In this document: one piece after another, positions 11,320 to 22,199 of the stretch
Layout: every line of letters starts with the position of its first letter
Position numbering within the stretch: position 1 is the stretch's first letter
From: Zeus faber
Taxonomy: Eukaryota; Chordata; Actinopteri; Zeiformes; Zeidae
DNA: 64,000 nt
Direction of reading: 5' to 3'
Assembly: GCA_960531495.1 (NCBI GenBank)
Contig: OY482849.1
Coordinates: forward strand, 2,718,979-2,782,978
Notes under the pieces: generated by a model
Told to the model about the DNA's origin: nothing
Database searches by the model: none
What the model saw: the letters and a program-made list of their open reading frames with translations, nothing else
Program-made: the position numbers and the translations under genes

Positions 11320-11358
11320 GACTGGTTTGCAGCTGCCGGAATGAACTGCAAACCAGTC
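11320..11358. repeat. Perfect 13-bp inverted repeat (hairpin)
   Basis: GACTGGTTTGCAG (11320-11332) pairs exactly with CTGCAAACCAGTC (11346-11358) over a 13-nt loop. The stem is too short to be a typical pre-microRNA. Confidence 0.8.
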
Positions 11359-11875
11359 TCTTGGCTGGCGTGTCGCTGTTGTTGTGAACCGTGAATCTGT
11401 GACTGCATTGTATTGCTTATATTTTTAGTATGTGCCTATCAACAAAATAAGCCTCTCATATTAATTTCATATAATCTTTGTTTGAGTCGTTGAGGTCTCT
11501 CTTCAAATCACCAAAAACTATATGCAAGGTCACTTGGAGGAGATGGTTGAACTAAAATACACTAGTACCATGACTATGGCAGTGACTGATTGCCACTTGT
11601 AAACTCTATGCAAGTCCCTCCAAATGTCAAACTGCATCATTACTCATAATTACCACATATTGCCTCTAGATGGCTTATTAAGTCTGCCTACAGTAATCAC
11701 TCTAACAAAATGAGTTTTTTCCCCCCCTTCATTGAAAAAACAATATTTAAGTACTTGGGTGCACCGACACATTTTTTATGTAGGTTTGGGTGGGTCTCTT
11801 TGTCTGCGCTTGTAGGTGTGAAAGTACCTATCTGTGAGCACATTCAAACACCTGTCTCCACGAGGTCTCTAACTA

Positions 11876-12030
11876 GCGCTGGGCAATGTGGAAGACTTTA
11901 TCACAATGATAATTGTAAGGGATTTCACAGACTATACCTGCTTGTATGAAAGTTTTCTATGCAGGGTCATGACATCTACACCATACGTCCATATCTCCAC
12001 ACGACGAGAATAGTGTATCGCGATGTGGCG
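11876..12030. repeat. Probable DNA-transposon fragment (TATCGCGAT-type)
   Basis: Begins GCGCTGGGCAATGTGG, contains TTTATCACAATGATAATTG and later TATCGCGATGTGGCGA. Such 'gctgggcgatat...atcgcgat' segments are recurrent fish repeat pieces, probably hAT-like non-autonomous ends. No autonomous partner is seen. Confidence 0.38.
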
Positions 12031-12239
12031 ACGTCTCCGTTTTTTCCAGCACAACAGTGTTCAAAGCAGATGATAGTCGTGGTGTTGCCCGACCTGCTAC
12101 CGTCTTAATTTTTTTGCTACACATGCAGCCATATCTGCGTCCTATTTGTCCCGCCAGCTGTGTGATCGAGTGTACCCCACACGTCTATGCCTGGTAATGG
12201 ATTTACTAGCTACCTATGTCTCCACTCCCTTCTAAATTG

Positions 12240-13130
12240 TAATTCATGGTAAGACATACAGCTCGGGCTGCGGCCCCCTGCCTGACTCGCTCTGATTCAT
12301 ATTCGAGGGAACTGAGCATCAAATAATGCACTTCTGATTTATTTTAACCCCCCCCTCCCAGCTCAGGAGAGGCTGCAGGCAGTTATGTGTGAATTAGACT
12401 AATGTTTTGACGTGGCTGCTGGGGAATAGGGTAATAGAGGCAGGGAAGGCGACGGCCCCTTTCAATGATCAGCTGAAAAAAATGCAGCAAGACGAGAGCA
12501 CAACTGCCATGGGCGGCCATCAGCCATCAATCGCCAGTGTCTTTGAGAGCACTCAGAGGGATGCAGGGTAATTATGGCAGAACCTGTAAAAATGACAATT
12601 AGAATAATGATAATAATAAGGGCCGTTGTCTCACTAGCACACACGCCAAAGTGACCAATTGCTGATTCCAGGCACATTTGTCAACCTAGATTCTGCAACC
12701 GTGTTGGTGTTTATGTCGTTTTATTTGGTTTTCCAAGGTCTCAAGAAATTAATACTGTATTTCCATTCTTGTTTCTCCTTCTTATGTGCAACTTCACTTC
12801 ATTTACATATTTTTTTACACTATGTTTAAGAGATTAAGAGTTTGAGAGTTGAATATATGTAATCAGGGGTGGTTTGAAAGGACACCTTTCTATGATGGCC
12901 AGCATTAACTTTTTCAGAAATTTGTGCTACAAGAGCTCTTCTGTGCGATCGGACCTTAAGGTGGAGGTACAATTAAAAAGAAGTGGAAGTTTTGGACCAA
13001 AAAGACATGTTCTTGAGTTCTTGCGGTGCAAGCCCCAGAGGCTGTCTTTGGTTTTTTTCTCGTTTTGAGATCTCCCCTTGTCGCAATTGGTCCTCCCTTT
13101 CTGGGTCATTCAACCTCCTCCTTTTCCCGC
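12240..13130. other. Unique region with a candidate conserved non-coding segment
   Basis: No frame is convincing. 12440-12680 is non-repetitive and contains GGTAATTATGG and ACAATTAGAATAATGATAA, homeodomain-like AT cores, which is suggestive of a regulatory element only by appearance. Confidence 0.3.
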
Positions 13131-13144
13131 GTCAACAAGCTTGT

Positions 13145-13343
13145 TGTGGGAATCTCTGCCCACAGGTACGGAGGTAGGGGGGGAGACAGAGTATTTCTTG
13201 CCATGAGTTGTCGACATGGCAAGGGTTTTTATTATTCAAACTGGACAAAAAGGCTCGCTGGCCAAAAGGATAAATAATACAGAATAACGCGTTGGGCGCA
13301 GGAGGAATAGCACTCCAGGGTGGCTCCTGGTCAGCTGACGACA
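13145..13343 (-). repeat. 3' LTR (partial) of the short LTR element
   Basis: Shares a long collinear stretch with 13932-14140, including the block around GCAGGAGCAATGGCACTCC in the other copy. It sits against the left target duplication. By eye the two copies differ by well over ten percent, so the insertion is old. Confidence 0.75.
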
Positions 13344-13349
13344 TCTCCG

Positions 13350-13845
13350 TTACTGGATCATCGTCTGCAAACAGCCCGAGTCCAGCAAGGCCTGATGTCT
13401 AGCCTTTCCGGTACTTGGTAGGCCCCTTCCTGACCAGGAGAGGGGTCCTGCGGGCTGGCGACTCAGACCAGCTAGCCAAGTTCTATCCAGGGGCAGTCCC
13501 GGCAGGAGTGGCCGGGCCGCCCGCAGTGCCCACACCCCTGCCAGACGTCTGCGCAGCTCCCTGATTTCCCACGCCGGCACTGCCCTGGGAGAGACCCAGC
13601 TGGTAGACATCCGGAGCACCACAATGCGGAGCACCAGCCGTTCCCCTCCAGGGCATCAGGATGGGCTGGGGACCCGGCGAATCCTGCATGTGCCTTGGGG
13701 TCGGACGCTGGTCTGGTCCTCTGGTTGGCTCCCAGTTGGCGGCAGCGGGCCAGCGGTCGGTCACAGCGTGCTCCTGGGAGCTCATGCTGGCGAGGACACG
13801 CTCCAGCTGGCAGCGGAGGAAGTCCCACTCCTCCTCCAGGTCCAC
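13350..13845 (-). pseudogene. gag zinc knuckle and protease-start remnant
   Basis: Minus-strand coding fossil. It shows a CCHC zinc knuckle, CGHCGRPGHSCRDC (spacing C-x2-C-x4-H-x4-C), near 13500-13545, and further downstream ALLDSGC, the D-S-G active-site start of a retropepsin, near 13370-13390. Order (gag knuckle, then protease) and adjacency are those of Ty3/gypsy and retroviral gag-pol. It is broken. Confidence 0.68.
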
Positions 13846-13911
13846 GAGGTGCTTCAGCAGCTAGCGGATCGGCTCAGGGGTGCCTTTCACTCGATGCCCT
13901 GCCCCTCCAGA

Positions 13912-13929
13912 GTCCCTGTTCAGGCCCCA
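13912..13929 (-). promoter_or_regulatory. Primer-binding site, lysine-tRNA-like
   Basis: In element sense this reads TGGGGCCTGAACAGGGAC, closely resembling the lysine tRNA primer site TGGCGCCCGAACAGGGAC. It lies two bases inside the 5' LTR, the correct position for minus-strand DNA priming. Confidence 0.72.
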
Positions 13930-13931
13930 CT

Positions 13932-14269
13932 TGTGGAAATCTCTGCCCAGAGGTATGGGTTTCGGGAGGGAGACAGAATTTTTCTGCCATGGATTGCCGA
14001 CAAGTGAGTTTTTATTAACAAACTGAACAAAACGGCTCTCTGGAAAAAAGGATAAAATATACAGATTAATGTGTTGGGCTCAGGAGCAATGGCACTCCAG
14101 GGTGGCTCATGTTCGGCTGACGAGTCCGGGCACCGATCCCCTCTGAAAGATGGACAAACATTAAGAAAGCTCCCAGCCCCGGATCAGACCACTCATCGCC
14201 GCGCGGGAGTTGTTTCGGCCATGCTACCGTCTGTAGCTATGGCTTAACCACGCCCCTTGGTCTGCCACA
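13932..14269 (-). repeat. 5' LTR of the short LTR element
   Basis: About 338 bp with TGTGG/CCACA termini. In element sense it has TTAATAAAAACTC, giving an AATAAA polyadenylation signal. Its U3 start (TGTGGCAGACCAAGGGGCG) and its end match the solo LTR at 38808-39164 in the opposite orientation. Confidence 0.76.
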
Positions 14270-14274
14270 CTTGT

Positions 14275-15690
14275 CTTTTCCTGAGCCGCAACATTCGCCA
14301 CATGTTTGATACATACCGTGTCTCCTCAAATATAAACTGGTAAACAAGACTGATTCTGAGTCAGTGTATGTGTTTTCTTTCACCTCCAGCGCTGCACCGG
14401 GCTCAACGCACCACATGGCTTCCGTGCAGCTCCCGTGTTCTGGTTTGACTGTGTTTTATTTTGGATCTATTGCTTCTGTTAGTTTCTACTTGTATGATAA
14501 GAACATTTTAATCCCAACTAAGGGACGTTCGGCCTTGGATCAGGACAGCTGATTGCGTAATGGGGAGAGAGTGATCCACTCTGCGTCCCGTTCCCCATGT
14601 CTCTGAACAAAAAAAATAATGCCAGGAGGAGCACTGCACCTGGGAATAAAAACCCTGGTCAGTATTTGTTAACAAATTACATTGAGTTTGATTTCACTAC
14701 TTTTTATTTTATTGTTTTCATTATTCTTTATTTAAAGCAAAGCCACTCCCATCTTCTCTCACTGTCGAATTTGTACTTCTTTCACCGCCGAGTTCTGATT
14801 GAGTATTTTGCTGATTGTGTTCTGGGACATGTTCTCCAGCATTTCTAACTTATTTTGTTGTCTCGCGTCTTTTTAAGTGTACCTCCTGCTTTACTCTTGC
14901 TCATTTTTCTTGCTTCCAACACATCAACTTCAAGAACTGACTCTTCACTTGCTGGCTAATATATCACACACCTTGACAGGTGCTATTCTATACAGGTGCT
15001 ATTCTATCGAGATTATCAATATTATTCACTTCACCTGTCAGTGGTTTTAATTTTGTGGTTTTAATGTTGGCGTATATATACAGTATATTTCATACACACC
15101 TTCTGGAAAAAAATTAGGTATAACCTCCCAAAATCCGTCTGACCACTTAGTTTCAGTCGGAAATGGTTCAAATTTCACAGGTTCCCAGTGCTCTAAATGT
15201 AGTTTCACAGAGTCTTCAAGGGAAAAATTCGATGTTCTTTCAGGTGTATTTGATCACCCATATAGCAGTGGTCTCTGAATGGATTTCCATACACAAGGTC
15301 GACATAGCACACACACGCAAAAACATATATTCTGAAAAAAGTAATAGCTTTGTTTGTTCTTTGGAGAATTGGTTTAAAAAAGTCTTGTCATTGAGGAACA
15401 AACTGCCATCATTTAATACATTTAAAGTTTTCCTTTTGTTTCATCGTGATACAGTGCCAAACATTTAAGAATGGCTGCTATGTTAGAGCATCAAATTTTG
15501 GCACTACAGTGCCTTTCCCTTTTACATGGAGAATAACTCAAGATTTCTTAATCGAGGATCAGACCTATACTTCTCTCTTCCATTTCTTTAAATTTCCCTT
15601 TGAATCGTAATTCAGACAATGTGCGTGTTAAATTTACAGTATCTAGTTATTCCAAGATAAGGAGCTGAGTCATCCATGTTTCCTATAGGC
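14275..15690. other. No recognisable gene or element
   Basis: About 1.4 kb of AT-rich sequence. Short frames here resemble nothing I recognise and are not supported. Confidence 0.4.
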
Positions 15691-15692
15691 AG

Positions 15693-15730
15693 TATATATA
15701 TATCGAGATATACAGTGTATATATATATAT

Positions 15731-15764
<34 letters not shown>

Positions 15765-15766
15765 GA
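15693..15766. repeat. Interrupted (TA)n tract
   Basis: TA-rich simple repeat with GTATATATACATACATA-type interruptions. Confidence 0.9.
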
Positions 15767-15867
15767 GTAAACTTACTTGGCAATAAAGACTATTCTGGTT
15801 CTGAAATACTTACCCTGATCTTTTATGAAATATAGCTATTTTAAGGTAAGCAATGCCACTTTTATAA

Positions 15868-16250
15868 AAGAAGAAGAATCTTTAATTGTCACACACACAC
15901 ACTTTGGATGGTGAAGTGAGGCCTCTGCATTTAACCCATCCTGGCTTGTCCTTCCTCTGGGGGGGCAGCCAGGAACAGTGGCCAGCATTTGTCGACGTGC
16001 CCAGGGACCTGGTAACAAGTGTCCATTGCTGGTCAGATGATGATGTGTGCATGTTTTTGGTGGGGGTCGTTACTGATGGTAGGTGAAGGAAACCCCATGT
16101 GAGCTTGGGGAGAACATGCAAATTCCATACAGAAAGGCTCCTATTTGGGAGATAACCCGCCGGAGCACGGTGCCAACAGCGCCCCAGGCAGGAATTGAAC
16201 CCAGGACCTTCTTGCTGTGAGGCAGCAGTGCAACACACTGCGCCACTGTA
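15868..16250 (-). mobile_element. tRNA-derived V-SINE-like copy (older)
   Basis: Near full-length minus-strand copy of the same SINE family as 49823-50250. In SINE sense it has an A box TGGCGCAGTGT (16245-16235), a B box GGTTCAATTCC (16201-16191), the V-type central domain around GGAATTTGCATGTTCTCC, and a 3' end of AATTAAAGATTCTTCTTC. It is clearly more diverged than the 49.8-kb copy and is followed by unrelated repeat sequence at 16251. Confidence 0.8.
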
Positions 16251-16410
16251 TGATTGCATTGTATCGAATCGCACTGAATCGTTCCGTATTAAAAGGTATC
16301 ATCCCTGAATCGTATCGCAGCCAATGTATCTAGATACGTATTGGATCGTCTTATTTGAGATATGCCCACCCATAATATATATATATATACAGTATATATT
16401 TATATATTTT
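16251..16410. repeat. Probable DNA-transposon fragment (ATCGTATCG-type) and (TA)n
   Basis: Contains the serial ATCGAATCG / GAATCGTATCG / GATACGTATTGGATCG motifs and GATATGCCCACCC, a recurrent fish repeat-end pattern. A TA tract follows at 16375-16408. The SINE may have landed in this older repeat. Confidence 0.4.
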
Positions 16411-16499
16411 ACCAGTACGGATTCTTATGCGTTCACTTTGATGGCACAATGAACATGCTATTTAAAGAGTTATACACTGAAGTATTAACATAACATAAG

Positions 16500-17260
16500 C
16501 ACTTTCAAAAGTTGAAAATGGCCCAACGTTTTCAGAAAAGCTCATATGGTCTCAACCAACTTAATCAAACCAGTTGGTCAAAGATTGTAGCAAAGGATTG
16601 TTTAAATGATAAAGAAAGAACCTCAGACAACTGCAAAACAGATCCAAGCTGTCCTGAAGACACAAGGTACAACAGTTTCAACTCACTCCTTCCCTGGCCA
16701 ACTCAATGAAAGGGTGAAGGAGACCCAGGAGGACACAAGAAATCCAGGCTGGACTTAGCCAAAACACACCTGAACAAGCCAAAATCCTCCTGGAAGAATG
16801 TCCTGTGAACAAATTAGACCACATTCAAGTTTTTTTTTTGGTTTACTCTATGTTTACAGAAAACAAAATTAAGCCTTCAAATAAATGACTCCCAACACTC
16901 AACTGTGGAGATGGTTCAGTGATGTTTTGTGATTGCTTGGATGTCTGTGGTACTTGGTGCCTTGAATCTGTGCATGGTAACTTGAAATTAGGAGATACGT
17001 ATTTTGGTATGTCAGGTAAGTATTATTTATAAGGTTTTTTTGGAGAACAATGTCGAAGCCAGTGTCAGAAAGCCTTGCCCCCCACCTAAAAGGCTGGACT
17101 GTTCCCATTGAACACCTGTGGAGAAATTGGACAAAAGCATTCGGGAGTCTTTGGGAGAAGTCAAATCTCAGAGAACTGGAGCATTTTGCAAAAGAACAGT
17201 GGGACAAACTGGTAGTGGAGGTGTAGGAATCTCATTGATGGTGATTTTCAGCCACACCTG
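16500..17260 (+). pseudogene. Tc1-like transposase relic
   Basis: A strongly decayed Tc1/mariner transposase on the plus strand, in several frames. KSRLDLAKTHLNKPKSSWKN (about 16748-16808) matches the block before the first catalytic aspartate region of fish Tc1. CGDGSVMFCDCLDVCGTWC (about 16903-16960) matches the GGGSVMFWGCFA block. It is followed by CLESVHG, as in Tc1. KQIQAVLKTQGTTVST-like sequence occurs near 16635-16680, and a PLNT-like C-terminal block near 17100. Terminal inverted repeats were not found. It is an ancient copy. Confidence 0.68.
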
Positions 17261-17269
17261 TATCTTGCA

Positions 17270-18550
17270 CTTTTACTCTAGCCTCCAGTTGCGTGCTGTT
17301 TGATTTCCTTGAGCAGAAATAAGAAAATCAAAACAGGATTGTTCTCAGAATCCCTTGTGCGATATTGGGTGTCCTCAAACCTCAGCTAATTGACATCAGG
17401 CATTCATATCACATCCCTGATGCAAGCGCTGGCCCAGTGACGTAAAAACGATATTGCCGCAGATTACGCGGCACATTAATTTATGATTGTGTGTAATGAA
17501 ATAGCTGGTGGTTTATTGTGTACTAAGTCCCTACTGTCTTGTTGCAATTCCCCCCTCTTCATAATAGTTGTTTTGAGTTATCTGCTTTGTTCTTGACCAC
17601 TAGACTATCTGTTATGTTGTCAGTTACAGGCCGAATCAAAAATAGTCTTTACTGTGCTGCCGCAGTGAATACATTTTTATTTTTTTACATCTTCTGTGCA
17701 AAGAAAAATGACATAGTGGGAAGTCTTAAATTAAACATTAGGAAGTTTTTTTTTTTCTTTTCTTCTTTTAATGAGTGCAATCATACTGGAATTTATCATG
17801 ACTAAATAGCTCTGAATATTGGCAAGAACAAACAGGGCCCACAGGATGGGGATACTCATTACATAGACAACAAATCAGAGAAATGACGAGTGGCTGCAGA
17901 CGCCTTGAATAAACTGAGCCATTCTGGTCAACAAAACAACCCACTGACTTGTTGCATTTACTGTAGGCTAACAGCCACCACACTCCAACCCCGCCCCATC
18001 CAACCACCCACCACCACTGAACACAATACCGCTTATAATGTTGCCTTTTAACAAGCTGCACTTGGACACATGCGCATTTCACAGGGGTTTGTTTCTGTGA
18101 GGCTGGTGCAGTTTCAAGTTTGAGGACATTTGATTTCGGGAGGGAGCTTGAACACGTAGTGTTCGTAGTTTGTCATGGGATTTGAACAAGAAACCTGTGC
18201 TATATATACATTATTTGATATCAGGAATGATAGCGTGTATTCCTGTGATCTTTTCAGTGTGTACACTTCTCTTGTATAACATATGCATGCGTTTGAGAAT
18301 GGCTAATGCAGCAGGCTTGTGTGTGTCTGTGTGCATGGCTTTATCTATATATTCACTCTGGCATCCTAGTTTGCTGATTGCCCCCCTCCTCTATCTGCAG
18401 CTTTAGCTTCTCAGCCAAAAAGGGGAATTAACTGGAACAATGCTACAGATGGCTCATGTATGGGACATGAATGCAGGCAGCATATTAGGTATAGGAATTG
18501 TCAGGGACCCTCTGATTTTCTACTCCTAATTCTGTGAGAATTGCAAGTCA
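17270..18550. other. No recognisable gene
   Basis: Unique AT-rich sequence before the retroviral LTR. A C-rich patch lies at 17980-18020. No element ends were seen. Confidence 0.4.
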
Positions 18551-18553
18551 GTA

Positions 18554-18895
18554 TGTAGTTTCTTGATAAATTTGATGTGTTGAAGAAGGAGTGACCGCTG
18601 ATGCTGACTTGAGTAAAATAGGTTTATTACAAAAGAACAGCATCAGACCAGACTTGCCATGGACGTCCAGAAGAGAACCGAGCTGAATGGATTCTCTGTC
18701 GAATGGTGCTTTTAAGCTTGTCCAAAGACAACGTTGACCATTTGGTTCCCCTACATAGGTCACATTCCACCTCCCTTATCACCGGGACCCCTGGTGATGT
18801 GCTCTCTCTCTCGGGACCCCTGGCACCGTCTGTTTAGTAATTATTTTATAATAACGGGGGCTGTCTTGGGACGCCACACATTCAAAGACACCTCA
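18554..18895 (-). repeat. ERV 3' LTR
   Basis: About 342 bp. In sense it begins TGAGGTGTCTT and ends GAAACTACA. An AATAAA signal is read from TTTATT at about 18620. It matches 24650-24929 over most of its length. Confidence 0.85.
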
Positions 18896-18910
18896 TATGT
18901 CCCCCCTTCG
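18896..18910 (-). promoter_or_regulatory. ERV polypurine tract
   Basis: In element sense a GAAGGGGGGACATA-like purine run lies directly upstream of the 3' LTR start TGAGG. This is the expected plus-strand primer site of a retrovirus and fixes the LTR boundary. Confidence 0.7.
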
Positions 18911-20034
18911 AGACTTCACAAAGTCTCGACAGAGAGCAAAGTAATTGACCTTATGACGTTAATTGGCTTAATAGCGAAATTATTATATATCTACTAACAG
19001 ACAGACTGATTATAATATAACCTTCTGAACATACTTAGTCGTAGCAATACAATACATTTGTGGAGTGTGAGAGCGAAAAACCCATCTGGCAGCTTCCTTC
19101 CTTAGTTCTTTCATCAAACAATCAAGACAGGAAAATTCTCTCACGGTTCCTCTGCCCCAGGCAACCACCTATTGCACTCCAAATCAATTAACCGCAAAGA
19201 AGAAGGGTTTAGAAAACGGTACAGGATGTAACATATAAATGCATACCTAAAAAATTTTGTCCAAAGTCAGGCTGGTTGATCCATCGGACCTTCCAGTGAA
19301 CCTTTCCCTGCCTATCATCAATGTCCCTCAAAACCTGCAAAAAAAGAAAACACCTGAGCTCCCAATATGTCCATTTCACCCTGTTACAGAAAACTTCAAA
19401 GAAAACAATACTAAATCAAAGTAATATGTCTTGCCAAAAATATCTACTGTAGAGTACAGACTTTTCATCAATAATACAGGTTACATTGTAATAAAAAAAA
19501 CTCCAATATTATAAAAACCTGCATAACACATATGTATGTATTGAACTGTTGCTTTTAACACCGTCACCTTTTAATGCTATTTCACTCGGCACCCCTGATC
19601 ATGATGTCCTCATTCAGGGTCCATCGTCCATTTTTATCCTCCTTTTTTGAATGTCCATGTTTGAGTGTTCAAGTCCATTAGGCTGTTAGGATCTGTGGAC
19701 ACAGCCACCCTCTGACTGGTCCTGAAAGAAAAAATCACCAGCCAATATCTTGCACACACATCTAATACAGTATAATAATTTCGCTTTTGCATTACACTTT
19801 AACATTATTCAAATATATGATAAACATTTTCCTTTCCCCCCTTTGTCCTTGCATTTTCTCAGTTAAAATAGGTTTGAGTATATGACCGAATCAGATATTC
19901 AGAATGGATATTTCTCTACTAGTGTTAGCTCCTCCTCTTGTTTTTTCCTGTCAGAGACATACTGTATGTGTGTATTCTCTTATGCAGTGCAGCCATATAG
20001 TTATCATACACTCGCATTTCCTTTTCTAAAAGGG

Positions 20035-20584
20035 CTAGACTTGGACCCTTTCCATTTGTGCGCAAACAAGGTGTTGGCATCCGTCTACCCGTAGCCAACT
20101 CATGAGGGTCATGCGCAAATCACGGAGCTCACTTGAACGACACACCATTAATGCCAATGGAAGCTCCTCTGCCCAATTCAGTCCTGTATGCTGACAGATT
20201 TTGACGATGCGGTTTTTCAGCACACCATTCATTTTGCCTCACGTTGGCCTTGCGGATGATAAACAGCTCCTAGACGGTGTTAAATTCCCAATTTTTGCAG
20301 AATTAATTTTACTGTTTCATCCACAAACTCTTAACTATTATCTGAAGATATGCGATCTGGAAGTCCCCACCTGCTTATGACCTCACGACACAAGAACTTG
20401 TCTTGGCAACTGACTGAGCATTTTTACGCTTGGTTGGACATGCTTCAGTCCCCAGTGAAAATCTATCCAGGACGACTAACATGTATCTTTTATCTCCTAC
20501 TGGTCTTATCATGTCAACAAAATCCACAACCAACTCACATATGGGACCTGTCGGAGTTGGAATGTGACCGGATGGACTCTTCAC
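20035..20584 (-). pseudogene. ERV integrase remnant
   Basis: Minus-strand pol fossil. GPICELVVDFVDM and GDKRYMLVVLDRFS are the start of the integrase catalytic core. NGVLKNRIVKICQHTGLNW followed by AEELPLALM is the downstream part, in the form typical of gamma/epsilon-like fish ERVs. It is broken. Confidence 0.78.
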
Positions 20585-20694
20585 ACCCCCCCGAACATTG
20601 TTTTAAAGACAGATTGTACACCTGCCTATGACATAATAAATTTGCTCAAGCAAGTACGATACCCAAAAACCATACTCTTTCTTGATTTTTCTCC

Positions 20695-21081
20695 TTACTT
20701 CCCCCTTGCAACATGGGCTAACCCATGTGCTTCCTGAATCATCAGACCTAGTAGGTCGGGGGGTGCTACCATCAGTCCTTCATGTTTTCTCCACAGACCA
20801 GTAGAATCTTGTGTGGCCCCTCGGTCCAACCATAATTGTTTATCTATGGTTGACGCCGCTTCTTGCAGCGAAATCACATCTCTGAGCGTGATTTTATCTT
20901 CCAAGTCCACTTCATGGGTGACAAGAATAACTTTGCCTGCTTTGTTTGCTCCTGTAACTGCTTTTGCAGCCTCATCCGCTGCTTTGTTTCCTTGAGTAAC
21001 CCTTGACGTGTCCATTTTGTGTGCTGCACTCTTAGCTACAGCTATTTCCTTTGGCTTCATCATTCCATGCAACAATTTCAT
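20695..21081 (-). pseudogene. ERV RNase H end and integrase N-terminal region
   Basis: Reads MMKPKEIAVAKSAAHKMDT, VTQGNKAADEAAKAV and PDLLGLMIQEAHGLAHVARG. The first two match the last helix region of retroviral RNase H and the third resembles the HHCC zinc region of integrase. It lies directly upstream, in sense, of the integrase core remnant. Confidence 0.72.
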
Positions 21082-21351
21082 TATCTGAGCATGATGCTGT
21101 ATTGGAGAACCATCGGTTTCCTTTAATTCTCAATTTTTCCACACTGATCGAAATAAATGACACACATTATGTGCATATGCAGAATCTGTATATATTGTCA
21201 CTCGCTTGCCTTCGGCCAATAGACAAGCTTCCGTCTGGCCCACAAGCTCCTTTACTTCCTCATTCCACCACCAAGAATCCTCTCCTTTTGGCTGCTTCCG
21301 TTAGGGGCGCCGCAGTGCATTAACTACCTACAATACCTTCTGTTCTGTGCA

Positions 21352-22129
21352 TCAATAAACCTTCTCTTTGGCCTTCTTATCCTCATTCTTCTTATCCACA
21401 AACTGTATTTGGTTGAGTTTTCTGAGAGTCTCCTGGTCCTGTTCCTTCTGGTCATGCTCCTTTTTCCTCCGCTTTAGGCAACATCCGTCTGACTGCGGGG
21501 TCATATCATCCAATAGCTTTGTCCAAGTCACTGACACTCTCTTCTCCTATTTCCAGGCTTCTGACTTGTTGTCTGCTTCCCAAACGGTTCCTTGCTCCTG
21601 TTGGAGCTCGGATACATCTTTATGGTTGTTGTAGCTTTGCCCATCTCTATTATTTGCTCATTCTCATCTTTGAAGAGATAGTTGCCCTCCGTTGTCATCA
21701 CTGGGAGCTGGGGATAAACATCAGTGAACTTCACCTCCTTCTCATAAGGCGGGTGCTTCTTTACAGATGCTGTATGTGAGAAGGGTGCGGTAATCTTCTA
21801 CATCAATTTTTCTGCTTCTTTTTCATTTTTCTTTATTTCTTGTCTACTTTGTTCACTTTTTTCTTTTGCAACTTCAAACCATGTCTGTCCCTCCTTTACA
21901 ACAGCTGCAGAATGGCAAGTTCTGTTTGTCTTTTCTCTGTGCACCTCTTTCCTCTATTTCCTTTCTTTTGATTTACTTTATATGTGGACACAAGCACCTG
22001 CAGTGTTTTAATCACATCCGGGTTAAGAGTTCCTTCAGCTTGCCACGGTTGTTCAATGTCAGGCCACCGCTTGCTCCATCTTCCTGATATTTTTGCAATA
22101 TCTTTAATAAGGGCATTATTCTTTCGCAC
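21352..22129 (-). pseudogene. ERV gag-like remnant
   Basis: Minus-strand fragments including WSKRWPDIEQPWQAEGTLNP and FTDVYPQLPVMTTEGNY. Position between leader and pol, and the charged basic run ERRKKEHDQKEQ-like near 21450, fit gag. Similarity is weak and the call depends mostly on position. Confidence 0.5.
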
Positions 22130-22199
22130 TACATCAACAGGAGTGATTACTTGTTACTTAATTTGTAATTTTTGTATCCATTCCTTTAATTGTAAATCG

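Larger units (their letters stand above)
13145..14269 (-). mobile_element. Short LTR retroelement (Ty3/gypsy-like gag-protease remnant) with 5-bp target duplication
   Basis: A fossil LTR element of about 1.1 kb, read on the minus strand. Direct repeats lie at its two ends (about 13145-13343 and 13932-14269), with TGTGG...CCACA termini. It is flanked by a perfect CTTGT duplication (13140-13144 and 14270-14274). A primer-binding site follows the 5' LTR at 13929-13912. The inside keeps only gag zinc-knuckle and protease-start sequence. It is broken and internally incomplete. The family is close to Ty3/gypsy or retrovirus-like; which one is not decided by this little coding sequence. Confidence 0.78.
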
